DNA from: Microvirga rosea
GTDB lineage: Bacteria; Pseudomonadota; Alphaproteobacteria; Rhizobiales; Beijerinckiaceae
DNA: 64,000 bases
Reading direction: 5' to 3'
Assembly: GCF_020595095.1 (NCBI RefSeq)
Contig: NZ_JAJDOP010000001.1
Location: 186,001-250,000, forward strand
The translations under genes and the position numbers were made by a program. Shown here in pieces: positions 8,779 through 17,839 of the stretch (position 1 is its first letter; every line of letters starts with the position of its first letter). The notes beneath the pieces are model-generated. The model worked only from the letters and a program-made list of their open reading frames with translations, made no database searches and had not been told where the DNA came from.

Positions 8779-10059
8779 TCAAGCCCCTTTCGGCTCCGCC
8801 CCGAAAACGAGGCAAGTGTTCTGGCCGCCGAACCCGAAGGAGTTCGACAGCACGTAGCGGACATTGGCGTCCCGTGCCTCGTTCGGAACCACATCGAGCG
8901 GAATCGTGGGATCCGGAACCTTGTAGTTGATCGTCGGCGGAATGCGTCCCTGAGCGAGCGTCAGAAGCGACATCACCGCCTCCACGGCACCGGCCGCGGT
9001 GAGCGTGTGGCCGATCATCGACTTGTTCGACGAGATCGGCAGGCGCGCCATCCGCTCGCCGAACACGGCGGTGCAGCTCATCGCCTCCATCTTGTCGTTC
9101 TCGGGAGTCGAGGTGCCGTGGGCGTTGATGTAATCGATATCGTCGGGCGCAAGGCCCGCATCGGACAGAGCCTCGCGGATGGCCATGATCGCCGGCATGC
9201 CGTCGGGCGACGAGCGCGTGCGGTGGAAGCCGTCGCCCTTTTCGCCGCAGCCGAGCACGTAGCCGAGGATCGTCGCCCCGCGCGCCTTCGCGGCATCGGC
9301 GTTTTCCAGCACCAGGGCGGCGCCGCCCTCGCCCATGACGAAGCCGTCCCGATTCTTGGAGAACGGCTTCGAGGCCCCCTCCGGGACGTCGTTCTGGGTC
9401 GAGAGAGCCGACAGAAGAGAAAAGCGGATCAGCGATTCAGGATTCACCGAACCGTCCGTGCCGATGCACAAAGCCGCATCCGTCTCGCCGCGCCGGATCG
9501 CCTCGACACCGAGCTGGATCGCCGTGGCGCCCGACGAACAGGCGGTGGAGAGCGAGATCGGCGACCCCTTGGTGCCGAACCGGTCGGCGACCCGGTCGGC
9601 CACGGTGCCGAAGATGAACAGGTCGTGCCAGGACCGGAACTGTCCCGTTTCCGCGGCCTTGAGCAGGTCCCGATACGTGACGTCGCCCTTCTCCTCGGAG
9701 GCTTCCGCGAGCGCCTCACGCTGCGGCCATTCCATTTCCACCGGCGGGACCGCCATGAACAGGGCCCCCGGGAAATCGCTGACGCTCAGCCCCGATTGGC
9801 CCACGGCCTCCTCGGCGGCCCGCATGGCGAGCTGCTCCGACAGCATGGGAGCGCAGAACGGCTCCGCGTTCACCGTGTCGATGGTGCCGGCGATGGTCGT
9901 GCGCAGCCCTTGCGTCGGGAAGCGTGAAATCCGGCGAATGCCGGAACGGCCGGCCGTCAGGGCGGCCCAGGTGTCGTCCTTGCCCTGGCCGAGGGATGTC
10001 ATCACGCCCATGCCGGTCACGGCGACGAGCGGACGGCCTTGGTTGTCGCGTAGCGCCAT
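8779..10059 (-). CDS. beta-ketoacyl-ACP synthase, catalytic subunit of the VLCFA locus (FabF1XL-like)
   Basis: KAS II-type condensing enzyme of 426 residues with the full catalytic triad: Cys in LSTACSSGATAIQ, His in NAHGTSTPENDK and His in KSMIGHTLTAAG. It should carry out decarboxylative condensation that lengthens acyl chains on AcpXL. The start ATG at 10059 follows AAGGGAG. It lies 14 bases after a second ketosynthase gene in which the catalytic Cys is replaced, so the pair may work as a heterodimer. It corresponds by order to fabF1XL of rhizobia. Confidence 0.93.
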   Translation of the reverse strand: MALRDNQGRPLVAVTGMGVMTSLGQGKDDTWAALTAGRSGIRRISRFPTQGLRTTIAGTIDTVNAEPFCAPMLSEQLAMRAAEEAVGQSGLSVSDFPGALFMAVPPVEMEWPQREALAEASEEKGDVTYRDLLKAAETGQFRSWHDLFIFGTVADRVADRFGTKGSPISLSTACSSGATAIQLGVEAIRRGETDAALCIGTDGSVNPESLIRFSLLSALSTQNDVPEGASKPFSKNRDGFVMGEGGAALVLENADAAKARGATILGYVLGCGEKGDGFHRTRSSPDGMPAIMAIREALSDAGLAPDDIDYINAHGTSTPENDKMEAMSCTAVFGERMARLPISSNKSMIGHTLTAAGAVEAVMSLLTLAQGRIPPTINYKVPDPTIPLDVVPNEARDANVRYVLSNSFGFGGQNTCLVFGAEPKGA

Positions 10060-10073
10060 GCCGGTCTCCCTTC

Positions 10074-11198
10074 TCAATTGGCCTTGATCAGGCGCACGGC
10101 CCCTTCGCCGCGCCAATGGCCGACGGAGGTGACGAGCGCCTCGTTGGATTGTTCTCGGGCGATCAGCGCCGCGGCCAGGGCGACCCCGGCCGGGGCCTGC
10201 CCTTCCATCAGGTGGCCGGTCACGTCGCTCGTCGCATGGATGGCCGCGTTGGGAAGCACGTCCAGCAGCACGCGCTGCTCCTCGTCGGTCAGGCCCTTGA
10301 TGCCGGTCGCGCCCGAGATCACCACGTCCGGCTTGGCGCCGAGAGCGTCGATCTGCCGGCGAACCGCCTTCTCGATGGTGCCCGGCTCCCGCCGGCTGCG
10401 ATCGGACACGATCCCGGCGATGCTCGCGAGAGGCTTGGCGCCCCGCGCTTGGGCGTGCTCGCGGGATTCCATCACCAGGAAAGCGGCGCCGCTTCCCAGG
10501 ATCATGCCGCCGCCCTCCGCCGGGCGCTCCCACACGGGCCGGTGGGCTTTCTTCCAGAGAAAGCCGCCCATTTCATAGATCAGCAGCACATCGGGCCGCT
10601 CGGCGTTATAGGCCCCGCCCACGAGAAAGATGTCGTTCTGTCCGGAGGCGATCCGGGCATGGGCGATGCGGATCGCGTCGATCCCGCTCGATTCCTCGCC
10701 CATGAAGGTGCGCGATGCGCCCGTCACGCCGTGGACGATGGAGATGTTTCCGGCAAGAAGGTTCGAGAGCTGGGCGAGAAACAGCGTGGGGCGCAGGTCG
10801 CCCATGAGCCGCTCGTTCAGGAAGACACCGGAATTCTCGGCCTGGCGCAACCCGGTCAGGATCTGGCCGTCGACCGCATAATCGCGCTCGCCGCCGCCCG
10901 CCGCGACGATCAGGTGCATGCGGCTCTTGAGCTGCGCATCCTCCTTCACGCCGGCGGCATCGAGGGCAAGGCCCGCCGCGTAGCATCCGAGCTTCTGCCA
11001 GGCTTCCATCTGGCGCTGGTCGGATTTCTTCGGGATCTGCTTGTCGTAATCCGGCACCGCGACCGGGTGAACCGGATACGGCGCGAAGGTTTCCGTGTCG
11101 GTCCGCGGCGAACCGGCCGTCAGCGCATCGAGATGCACCTCGAGCCCCTCGCCGGCGGCCGAAATGATCCCGATCCCGGTGATAACCACGTCATGCAT
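10074..11198 (-). CDS. ketosynthase-like protein lacking the catalytic Cys (FabF2XL-like, chain-length-factor-like)
   Basis: Thiolase-fold ketosynthase homologue of 374 residues starting MHDVVITGIGIISAAGEG. Counting back from the conserved FLVGG strand, the position of the nucleophilic Cys is occupied by Glu169 (GEESSGIDAI where active enzymes read TACSSG). The only Cys in the chain is Cys72, far from that site. The first catalytic His region is also changed (ISGATGIKG in place of the NAHGT motif). It is therefore unlikely to condense on its own and may be a structural partner of the adjacent active enzyme. Its stop overlaps nothing downstream; its start overlaps the fabZ stop as TGATG, indicating translational coupling. 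Confidence 0.9.
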   Translation of the reverse strand: MHDVVITGIGIISAAGEGLEVHLDALTAGSPRTDTETFAPYPVHPVAVPDYDKQIPKKSDQRQMEAWQKLGCYAAGLALDAAGVKEDAQLKSRMHLIVAAGGGERDYAVDGQILTGLRQAENSGVFLNERLMGDLRPTLFLAQLSNLLAGNISIVHGVTGASRTFMGEESSGIDAIRIAHARIASGQNDIFLVGGAYNAERPDVLLIYEMGGFLWKKAHRPVWERPAEGGGMILGSGAAFLVMESREHAQARGAKPLASIAGIVSDRSRREPGTIEKAVRRQIDALGAKPDVVISGATGIKGLTDEEQRVLLDVLPNAAIHATSDVTGHLMEGQAPAGVALAAALIAREQSNEALVTSVGHWRGEGAVRLIKAN

Positions 11199-11659
11199 CA
11201 GGCAGCCTCCGCCAAGAGGCCGATGCGGCGCGCCTGGGCGCGCATCAGCTCGTCCATGCCCGCCGGGAACGGCATGATCCGGAAACGCAGCTCCGCGTCG
11301 CAGATCGGCTTGTTCTCGGCGTGAATCTTCGCTTTCGTCACCGCATAGCCCGAGCCTTCATGCTCCAGCTGCGCCGTGACGGTGAGCACCGTATCCGGGC
11401 CGACGAAGGTCCGGAAACGCGCCTTGTCGACCGCCATCAGGAACGGCATGTGGGTAAAGTTCATCAGGCCCAGCACCAGGTAGCCGGAGGCCTGGGCCAT
11501 GGTCTCGGTCAGGAGGACGCCGGGAACCAGGGGATGGCCGGGGAAATGGCCTTCGAAGACCGGGCTTGCGGTCGGCACCGTGGAGGTGGCCTCGATCCGC
11601 CGCTCGGGACGGTCGAGCCGCGTCACCCGATCGATCATTTCAAAATATTCGAGACGCAT
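11198..11659 (-). CDS. fabZ: 3-hydroxyacyl-ACP dehydratase, FabZ-like
   Basis: Hot-dog-fold dehydratase of 153 residues. The active-site region GHFPGHPLVPGVLLTETMAQ contains the catalytic His and Glu of the FabZ family. It should dehydrate 3-hydroxyacyl chains on AcpXL during elongation. The ATG at 11659 (MRLEYFEMIDRV) matches the usual family start; an in-frame ATG at 11713 would add 18 residues. Neither has a convincing ribosome binding site. The gene lies between acpXL (183-base gap) and the Cys-less ketosynthase gene, with which it overlaps by one base. Confidence 0.92.
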   Translation of the reverse strand: MRLEYFEMIDRVTRLDRPERRIEATSTVPTASPVFEGHFPGHPLVPGVLLTETMAQASGYLVLGLMNFTHMPFLMAVDKARFRTFVGPDTVLTVTAQLEHEGSGYAVTKAKIHAENKPICDAELRFRIMPFPAGMDELMRAQARRIGLLAEAA

Positions 11660-11841
11660 CCGGGATCCGAACCATTCCTCTGTCGTCCCGGAGGGACCGT
11701 GGGAGAAGAACATGCCGGACTGAGCGTCTTCCCCATCGTCTGTCGGGCCGGATTCACGCCGGCCCGCCGGGATCTGGCGTCGTTGAAAGACGCTCGCGTT
11801 GCATTTCAGGCCGAAGCATCGCTCCGGGCCGAAGCGATACT

Positions 11842-12123
11842 TCAGGCCGACTTGGCGGCGATCAGCGCGTCGATATGCGCCACGAGGTTCTTCAGGACGA
11901 AGTACTCCTCGGCCGGAGCCTTGCCCTCGTTGACCTCCTGGGTCCACTGCTCGAGCGGCAACTTGATGCCGAAAGCCTTGTCGATGGCGAAGGCGATATC
12001 GAGGAACGCCAGCGAGTCGATCCCGAGATCGTCGATGGCGTGGCTTTCCGGCGTGATCTGCTCGCGCGGGATGTCGGCGGTCTCGGAAATGATGCCGGCG
12101 ACGGTCTCGAAGGTGGACGACAT
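11842..12123 (-). CDS. acpXL: acyl carrier protein AcpXL
   Basis: Specialised acyl carrier protein of 93 residues. The phosphopantetheine-attachment site is in [12 protein letters not shown] (Ser of DSL). It is longer than housekeeping AcpP and has the C-terminal extension ([19 protein letters not shown]) characteristic of AcpXL, which carries the C28 hydroxy-acyl chain destined for lipid A. It is the first gene of the minus-strand cluster followed by fabZ and the two ketosynthase genes, the order known from Rhizobium. The promoter should lie between 12124 and about 12360; no confident -35/-10 was identified. Confidence 0.93.
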   Translation of the reverse strand: MSSTFETVAGIISETADIPREQITPESHAIDDLGIDSLAFLDIAFAIDKAFGIKLPLEQWTQEVNEGKAPAEEYFVLKNLVAHIDALIAAKSA

Positions 12124-12435
12124 GACGCCGCTCTCCTGAAGTGATGGGTCTCGACGATATGGCGCCTTCGGGCGGTGTGGGCCCGGTCCCGGCGGCCATG
12201 TTCGTCAAGGAGGGTTGTATCGAAACGCACCCCTTACACGACGGGGCGCGGGGCGGCAACAGATAGGATCGGCCTCACCCCCCTTGCGGGCCTGATTTGC
12301 GCGGCTCGCGCCGTCCTCTCGGCGGCCGTCCAGCCGGGGCCCGCCGGCGCAATTGATTAATGATCGGTGATCGCCGATAAGGCGGCCAGACCGCGAAGCC
12401 CCGTCAGGGGCGCGAAACAGCAACAATGGATCACC

Positions 12436-13158
12436 GTGATCAACAGGTTCCTCAAACCTGAAACCCGCTATGCGCGCCGCATGGCCCGGATCGCCCGATG
12501 GGACAAGCCCGTCGAGGGCGGATTTGGCCGCATGCGCGCCTGGGCCAACATGCTCCTCGTCGATCACGGGGTCTTCCGTCTGCTCTATCTCAACAAGCAC
12601 CGGGTCTCGGAACGGCTCTGGCGCTCGGCGCAGCCGGCACCGCACCAGATCTCGCGCCTCAAGAACGAAGGCGTCCGCACCATCGTCAACCTGCGCGGCG
12701 GGCGTGAGCATGGCTCGTGGCAGCTGCAGAAGGACATCTGCGAGCGCCTCGGCATCCATCTCGTGGAGTTCATCGTGCGCTCCCGCGGCGCGCCGGACCG
12801 GGACACCCTGCTGACGGCAAGGGATTTCTTCGAGAGGATTGAATATCCGGCGGTCCTGCACTGCAAATCCGGCGCCGACCGGGCCGGCTTCGTGGCGGCC
12901 CTTTATCTCATCGTCCACGAAGGCCGCAGCGTCGACGAGGCCCTGCGTCAGCTCTCGGCCCGTTACGGCCACTTCCGCTTCTCCAAGACCGGAATCCTGG
13001 ACGCCTTCTTCGAGCTTTATCGCAGCGAAGGCGAAGCAAAGGGCATCCCGTTCCTGACCTGGGTCGAGGAACATTACGACCCGGACGCCCTGGAGCGCAG
13101 CTTCCGTCCCGGGTTCTGGTCCAACGTGCTGGTCGACCGGATCATGCGGCGGGAATGA
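12436..13158 (+). CDS. tyrosine phosphatase-like protein (CX5R)
   Basis: Protein of about 240 residues in the protein-tyrosine/dual-specificity phosphatase superfamily. The P-loop CX5R motif is intact (HCKSGADRAGFVAALYL) and is preceded by GVRTIVNLRGG, a typical strand of this fold. GTG at 12436 gives a start at the conserved RFLKPETRYARRMARIARWD region; the open frame extends to a GTG at 12367 with no better ribosome binding site. It is divergent from acpXL across roughly 310 bases. The substrate is unknown. A phosphatase next to lipid A genes could act on a lipid or on a signalling protein, but this is only positional inference. Confidence 0.85.
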   Translation: MINRFLKPETRYARRMARIARWDKPVEGGFGRMRAWANMLLVDHGVFRLLYLNKHRVSERLWRSAQPAPHQISRLKNEGVRTIVNLRGGREHGSWQLQKDICERLGIHLVEFIVRSRGAPDRDTLLTARDFFERIEYPAVLHCKSGADRAGFVAALYLIVHEGRSVDEALRQLSARYGHFRFSKTGILDAFFELYRSEGEAKGIPFLTWVEEHYDPDALERSFRPGFWSNVLVDRIMRRE

Positions 13159-13196
13159 AGGCTAAGCGCCCTGCCCGCCGTTCCCCGTGAGAATCG

Positions 13197-13724
13197 TCAG
13201 TCGAGAACCTGGCAGTGCTTGCGCACGCCGGGAACCGGATCGCCGAAGGTCCCATTGTTACAGCCGACCCCGCTCCGGTAGACGCCCTCGGCGTAGCGGC
13301 CATGGGCGCCGTAGCGCACCCGCTTGCTGCCCCGGAAGCCGCAGAAGCCGTCCTCGTCGGCGCAGGTCCGCCAAGCCGCCGCGCGGTACTCCTCGTCTTC
13401 GTCCCAGCGCGGCCGGTCGCGATGCGGCCGCGGGCGCGGCTCTTCGAAGCCGCCGCCATAGCCACGGGCCACGTAGGCGCAGCGCTTCGGAATTCCGGGC
13501 GCCGGATCGCCGAAAGCCTCGTTGGAGCACGGGATGCCCCGTCCTCTCACATCGACCACCGCCTCCCGGCCTGGAACGCCGTAGACGACGCGTGTCGGAT
13601 AGGGAACCTGGCAGAAACCGTGCTCCCGGGCGCAGGGCACCAGGCCTTGGGCGGACGCGCCTGTCGAACCGGTGAACGTGGCGGCAAGGATCAGGGCCAG
13701 GGCGGCGAAGACGGAACGGAGCAT
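13197..13724 (-). CDS. secreted Cys-rich protein with two tandem domain copies
   Basis: Exported protein of about 175 residues, family not recognised. The ATG at 13724 follows AAGGACGA and begins a clear signal peptide (MLRSVFAALALILAATFTGS). The mature part consists of two copies of a domain of roughly 55 residues with the pattern C-x4-GFC, a VxYG turn, a second Cys, then FGDPxPGxxKxC. Copies begin at CAREHGFCQVPY and CADEDGFCGFRG and are joined by an Arg/Asp/Pro-rich linker. Conserved cysteines suggest disulfides in the periplasm or outside the cell. No enzyme motif is visible. Confidence 0.82.
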   Translation of the reverse strand: MLRSVFAALALILAATFTGSTGASAQGLVPCAREHGFCQVPYPTRVVYGVPGREAVVDVRGRGIPCSNEAFGDPAPGIPKRCAYVARGYGGGFEEPRPRPHRDRPRWDEDEEYRAAAWRTCADEDGFCGFRGSKRVRYGAHGRYAEGVYRSGVGCNNGTFGDPVPGVRKHCQVLD

Positions 13725-13811
13725 GAGTGTCGTCCTTGAAAAGCCGGGCCAGAGTAAGGCCGATCCGCTTAACAATGTAATAATATACCGATAAACGCGG
13801 ATGCCGGCCGG

Positions 13812-15596
13812 TCAGGCGGCGGGGCTTGCGGGCTCCGCGTCGTTCGACAGCTGGAGGCGATGGAGGCGGGCATAGGTGCCGCCTTTTGCGATCAGGGCTT
13901 CGTGGGAGCCCATCTCGGCCACGCGTCCGGCTTCCATCACGACGATCTTGTCCGCGTCCCGCACCGTGGACAGGCGATGGGCGATCACCAGGGTGGTGCG
14001 GCCCTTCATCAGCTTGCGGATGGCCTCCTGCACCAGCTGCTCGGATTCCGAGTCGAGGGCGCTGGTCGCCTCGTCGAGAAGCAGGATCGGCGCGTCCTTC
14101 AGGAAGGCGCGGGCGAGGGACACGCGCTGGCGCTCACCCCCGGAGAGCCGTCCGCCGCCGGGGCCCACGATCGTGTCGTAGCCCTGGGGCATCCTCATGA
14201 TGAAATCATGGGCGGCGGCGGCTTTGGCGGCCGCGACGATCTCGTCGTCCGAGGCTCCCGGGCGGCCGAAGGAGATGTTGGCCCGGACTGTGTCGTCGAA
14301 CAGAACGACCTCCTGGCTCACCACCGCGATTGCCTTGCGCAGGGACCGGAGGGTCACGGCCCGCACATCCTGCCCGTCCACCAGCACGGCGCCGGAGGTG
14401 ACGTCATAAAGGCGCGGCACGAGGGACAGAAGGGTCGACTTGCCCGATCCCGAACGTCCCACGAGGGCCGTGGTTCGCCCGGCCTCGGCGGTGACGTCCA
14501 CGTGATGAACCGCCACCTGCTCCGCATTGTAGGAAAAACCGAGATCCTTGAAGCGGATCTCGCCGCCGGCGATGGCCAGCGGCTTGGCGCCGGGACGGTC
14601 GGTGATCCTCGGCTTCTCGTCCATGACCGCGAAGGTGCGCTGCAGGGCGGCTGCGGCCTCCTGCACGATGGCATTGAGGTTGCCGAGCGCGCGGATCGGC
14701 TGCGCCGCGAGGATCAGAGCACTGACGAAGCCGGTGAAATCGCCGACCGTGCTGCCGCCGGACACGATGCGCTGGCCGATCAGCACCAGAACCGCCGCAA
14801 CCGCGAAGCCGCCCCCGGCCTCCAGCAGCGGATCCAGACGTCCCCGGGCATTGGCGGCCTTCATCTTCAGCTTGCGCACCTCGTCGAACGTGGAGGCGGC
14901 CCTGTTCTTCAGATATCCTTCGAGCGCGTAGGTCTTGGCGATGCGCGTGCCGGCGAGGCTTTCCGCGATCAGGCTCGCCATCTGTCCGGTCTGCTCCTGC
15001 GTGGAGATCGCGACGCGGCGCAGCTTCTTGCCGATCTTGCCGATGGGATGAGCGATGAACGGCACGGTGACGCCGGCCACGAGGGTCAGGACCGGATCGA
15101 TCCACAGCATGGCGCCGATCAGCGCGATGATGGTGGTCACCTCGCGCAGGAACACGGTGGAGATGCGGGTCAATGCTTCCTTGATGAACAGGAAGTCGGT
15201 CGTGAACCGTTGCGTCAGGGCGGCGGGACTTTCCCGCCCGATCTGAGCGATGTCGGCTTCGATCATGTGGCCGTAAAGAGCCGTCTGCATGTCGGCTTCG
15301 ATCTGCGTCACGACCTTGTTGGTCAGGATGGTGAGCGCCAGGAGCGAAAAGCCTTTGACCGAGGTGACCGCGATCACGAAGAGAGGCGCCAGCAGGATCG
15401 CCGTCTGATCCTTGGCGGTAAAGGCATCGAAGGCCGCCTTGATCAGAACCGGATAAAGCCCGGTGGCTCCGGACACGAGCGCCACGAGCAGGAGCACGAG
15501 CGCCAGCGTCCTGGCATGCGGACGCATCCAGTCGCGCCACAGGCGGCGGATCAGGGGAAGCGTATCGCCGCGCAGAAGCGGGTTTTTGCCAGCCAT
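13812..15596 (-). CDS. MsbA-like ABC exporter (fused membrane and ATPase domains)
   Basis: Type IV ABC transporter half-molecule of 594 residues: an N-terminal six-helix membrane domain (about 1-320) followed by an ATPase domain. ATPase motifs are Walker A GRSGSGKST, signature LSGGERQRVSLARAFL and Walker B ILLLDEATSALD. Sequence layout is that of lipid A/lipid flippases (MsbA) or related drug exporters; the substrate is not settled, though the lipid A genes nearby make a lipid plausible. The start at 15596 (MAGKNPLL) is chosen for GGAAGAG nine bases upstream; 13 extra residues would be added by an earlier start. Confidence 0.9.
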   Translation of the reverse strand: MAGKNPLLRGDTLPLIRRLWRDWMRPHARTLALVLLLVALVSGATGLYPVLIKAAFDAFTAKDQTAILLAPLFVIAVTSVKGFSLLALTILTNKVVTQIEADMQTALYGHMIEADIAQIGRESPAALTQRFTTDFLFIKEALTRISTVFLREVTTIIALIGAMLWIDPVLTLVAGVTVPFIAHPIGKIGKKLRRVAISTQEQTGQMASLIAESLAGTRIAKTYALEGYLKNRAASTFDEVRKLKMKAANARGRLDPLLEAGGGFAVAAVLVLIGQRIVSGGSTVGDFTGFVSALILAAQPIRALGNLNAIVQEAAAALQRTFAVMDEKPRITDRPGAKPLAIAGGEIRFKDLGFSYNAEQVAVHHVDVTAEAGRTTALVGRSGSGKSTLLSLVPRLYDVTSGAVLVDGQDVRAVTLRSLRKAIAVVSQEVVLFDDTVRANISFGRPGASDDEIVAAAKAAAAHDFIMRMPQGYDTIVGPGGGRLSGGERQRVSLARAFLKDAPILLLDEATSALDSESEQLVQEAIRKLMKGRTTLVIAHRLSTVRDADKIVVMEAGRVAEMGSHEALIAKGGTYARLHRLQLSNDAEPASPAA

Positions 15597-15719
15597 CGTC
15601 TCAAACTCTTCCTTGAACACGTGTCGCGTTAGCACGGGCGCGCAACCGGCGGCAAACCGCCCGCGGGATCGAAGCCCGAGGGCGAATGCCGCGCGCGGAT
15701 CTTCCCTGACCGGACGCTC

Positions 15720-16679
15720 CTAGAGCGCATCCCCCCAATCGGACCGGCGCGCCCGCTTGAAATCGGCTCCGGAGCGCTTGGTGAAGAGGCGCTCCTCCGC
15801 CCGCCCTTCGCTCAGGCAGAGCTTCAGCCGGACCTGCCCGCTGCCGAGCCGGGGCGGCGCGATGACGCGGGCCGCAGGCTGCTGTCCGGGCAAGCGCGAA
15901 GCCGCCAGGTAGATGAATTTCTCGTCCTCCCACGGCACCTCCGCCCCCTTGGCCTGCCGATGCAGGCGCGAACGGGCGACCCGGCGCGAGAAATGACACC
16001 AGTCGGGCCGCACGAGGGGGCATGCGGCGGCATGCGGGCAAGGAGCGAGAAGCGTCGCGCCGGCCGCAATCAGCCGGCCGCGGGCCGCCAGGATCCGCTC
16101 CCACCCGGCCGGCGTTCCGGGCTCCACGATCAGCAGCGTGTCCCGTGTCAGACTCCAGAGCCGGTCGACAAGCGGCCCACGGGCGGGCTCGTCCAGCTCG
16201 TCGAGCACATAGGCCAGCGTGACCAGATCGCGAGGCTGCAGATCCGCGAGAGGCTCCGTCACGTTGCCCGCGCGCCATTCCGACGGGACAGGCGCATCCT
16301 GCGCGAGCCTTTCGCCCCACGTCCGGATGATGCCGCTTCCTTCCACCAGCAGGGCATGACCGAGATCCGGCCAGCAATCCATCGCGGCCCAGAAAGCGGA
16401 GCCGGGGCCGGATCCGAGATCGAGGAGGTCAACGGGAGTGAAATGGGGTCGGATGTCCGCGACGGCCGCCATGGCGGCGCGGATCGCCGCATAGGTCGCG
16501 GGCAACCGGGTCGCCAGATACGCGCGGGCCGCGATGTCGTCCGAGAGATGGAAGCGACCATCGCGGATCTCGGCCCGGTAGCGAGCCGACAGTGTTCCGG
16601 CGGCGCGGCCGAGATCGGCGAGGCTGACCCCGGCAAGCGCGGCATCCACGCCCTGTCGCAGGAGCGGCGGCAGTTCCAT
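15720..16679 (-). CDS. Rsm22-like SAM-dependent methyltransferase
   Basis: Methyltransferase of 319 residues resembling the Rsm22 family, which in mitochondria supports small ribosomal subunit assembly. The SAM-binding loop is LLDLGSGPGSAFWAA, followed by LVTLAYVLDELDEPAR. A cysteine cluster near the middle (CPHAAACPLVRPDWCHF) matches the metal/Fe-S-binding cysteines of this family. GGGAAGGA directly upstream supports the ATG at 16679. The longer open frame running back to 17822 is a shadow of the pirin gene. It is not obviously in an operon: 123 bases lie before the ABC exporter gene. Confidence 0.85.
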   Translation of the reverse strand: MELPPLLRQGVDAALAGVSLADLGRAAGTLSARYRAEIRDGRFHLSDDIAARAYLATRLPATYAAIRAAMAAVADIRPHFTPVDLLDLGSGPGSAFWAAMDCWPDLGHALLVEGSGIIRTWGERLAQDAPVPSEWRAGNVTEPLADLQPRDLVTLAYVLDELDEPARGPLVDRLWSLTRDTLLIVEPGTPAGWERILAARGRLIAAGATLLAPCPHAAACPLVRPDWCHFSRRVARSRLHRQAKGAEVPWEDEKFIYLAASRLPGQQPAARVIAPPRLGSGQVRLKLCLSEGRAEERLFTKRSGADFKRARRSDWGDAL

Positions 16680-16901
16680 GCATTCCTTCCCTATCAGGAG
16701 CCGAGCACCCGGAGTGCCGACGGAAAGCAGGCTCCATAACACAGGCCTCGTGCCATCCCCAGAACCAATGGGGACCAAGTCTCGTGCGGGTTGTCGCGTC
16801 AAGCATCCGCCGCGCAAAGACGGCTTGTCCCGAATGCGCTTGGCTTGGCCGCCGGACGGCCTATCCTTGCGCGACCTTGAGACGGGCGAAGGAGAGGCCC
16901 C

Positions 16902-17816
16902 ATGAGCTGGCTGCCAAGCGAAGATCCGATCCTGGGCGATGCGCAATCCTGCAACGCCCTGGAGCTGGTTGTCGTCCCCCGGGTCCGGGATCTCGGCGAC
17001 GGGTTCTCCGTCCGGCGCGCCTTGCCGCACGGCAAGCGTCAGATGGTCGGGCCGTTCATTTTCTTCGATCATTTCGGCCCTGTGCAGTTCATCGCCGGAC
17101 AGGGCATGGACGTGCGTCCGCATCCGCATATCGGCCTTGCGACCGTGACCTACCTGTTCGACGGGCGGATCACCCATCGGGACAGCAACGGCAACGTGCA
17201 GGACATTGCGCCCGGCGCCATGAACCTCATGACCGCCGGACGGGGAATCGCCCATTCCGAACGCTCGCCGGAAGCGGAGCGGCATGGGGGACGCATGCTG
17301 GGTCTGCAGAGCTGGATCGCGCTTCCGGCGGACAAGGAAGAAATCGCCCCCTCGTTCCAGCACTATGACGCGGCAAGCCTGCCGGTGGTGGCGGATACGG
17401 GCCTGCGGGCCCGGATCATCGCAGGCTCCGCCTTCGGAGCCACGGCGCCGGTGGAGCGGGTCTCCGATTGGTTTTACGTGGAGGTCGCCCTCGAGGCGGG
17501 CCATACGGCACCTCTCGACGCGGACCACGAGGAGCGGGCGATCTATGTGGCGGAGGGCGAGGTCGATATCGCCGGCGACCGCTTCGAGGCGCCGAGGCTT
17601 CTCGTGTTTCGTCCCGGCGACCGGATTACCGTGCGGGCCCTCAAGCCCACCCGCATGATGTTTCTCGGCGGCACCGCCCTCGAAGGCCCGCGCCATATCT
17701 GGTGGAACTTCGTGTCGTCGAGCCGCGAACGGATCGAGCAGGCGAAGGAAGACTGGAAGACCGGACGCTTCGGCCACGTGCCGGACGAAAGCGAATTCAT
17801 TCCTCTGCCCGAATAA
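16902..17816 (+). CDS. pirin family protein
   Basis: Pirin-family bicupin protein of 304 residues. The metal-binding N-terminal cupin is visible in DHFGPVQF and RPHPHIGLATVTYLFDG, and the C-terminal cupin includes EERAIYVAEGEVDIAG. Pirins bind iron; some act as quercetin dioxygenases, others as regulators, so the role here is open. GGAGAGG precedes the ATG. The OsmC-type gene follows 23 bases downstream on the same strand, suggesting a small two-gene transcript related to stress or redox. Confidence 0.92.
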   Translation: MSWLPSEDPILGDAQSCNALELVVVPRVRDLGDGFSVRRALPHGKRQMVGPFIFFDHFGPVQFIAGQGMDVRPHPHIGLATVTYLFDGRITHRDSNGNVQDIAPGAMNLMTAGRGIAHSERSPEAERHGGRMLGLQSWIALPADKEEIAPSFQHYDAASLPVVADTGLRARIIAGSAFGATAPVERVSDWFYVEVALEAGHTAPLDADHEERAIYVAEGEVDIAGDRFEAPRLLVFRPGDRITVRALKPTRMMFLGGTALEGPRHIWWNFVSSSRERIEQAKEDWKTGRFGHVPDESEFIPLPE

Positions 17817-17839
17817 CCCCATCCGTTCGAGGATTCTTC

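Noticed and set aside
12205..13074. 289-codon minus-strand frame antisense to the phosphatase gene
   Set aside because: No family features; the opposite strand has an intact CX5R phosphatase frame.
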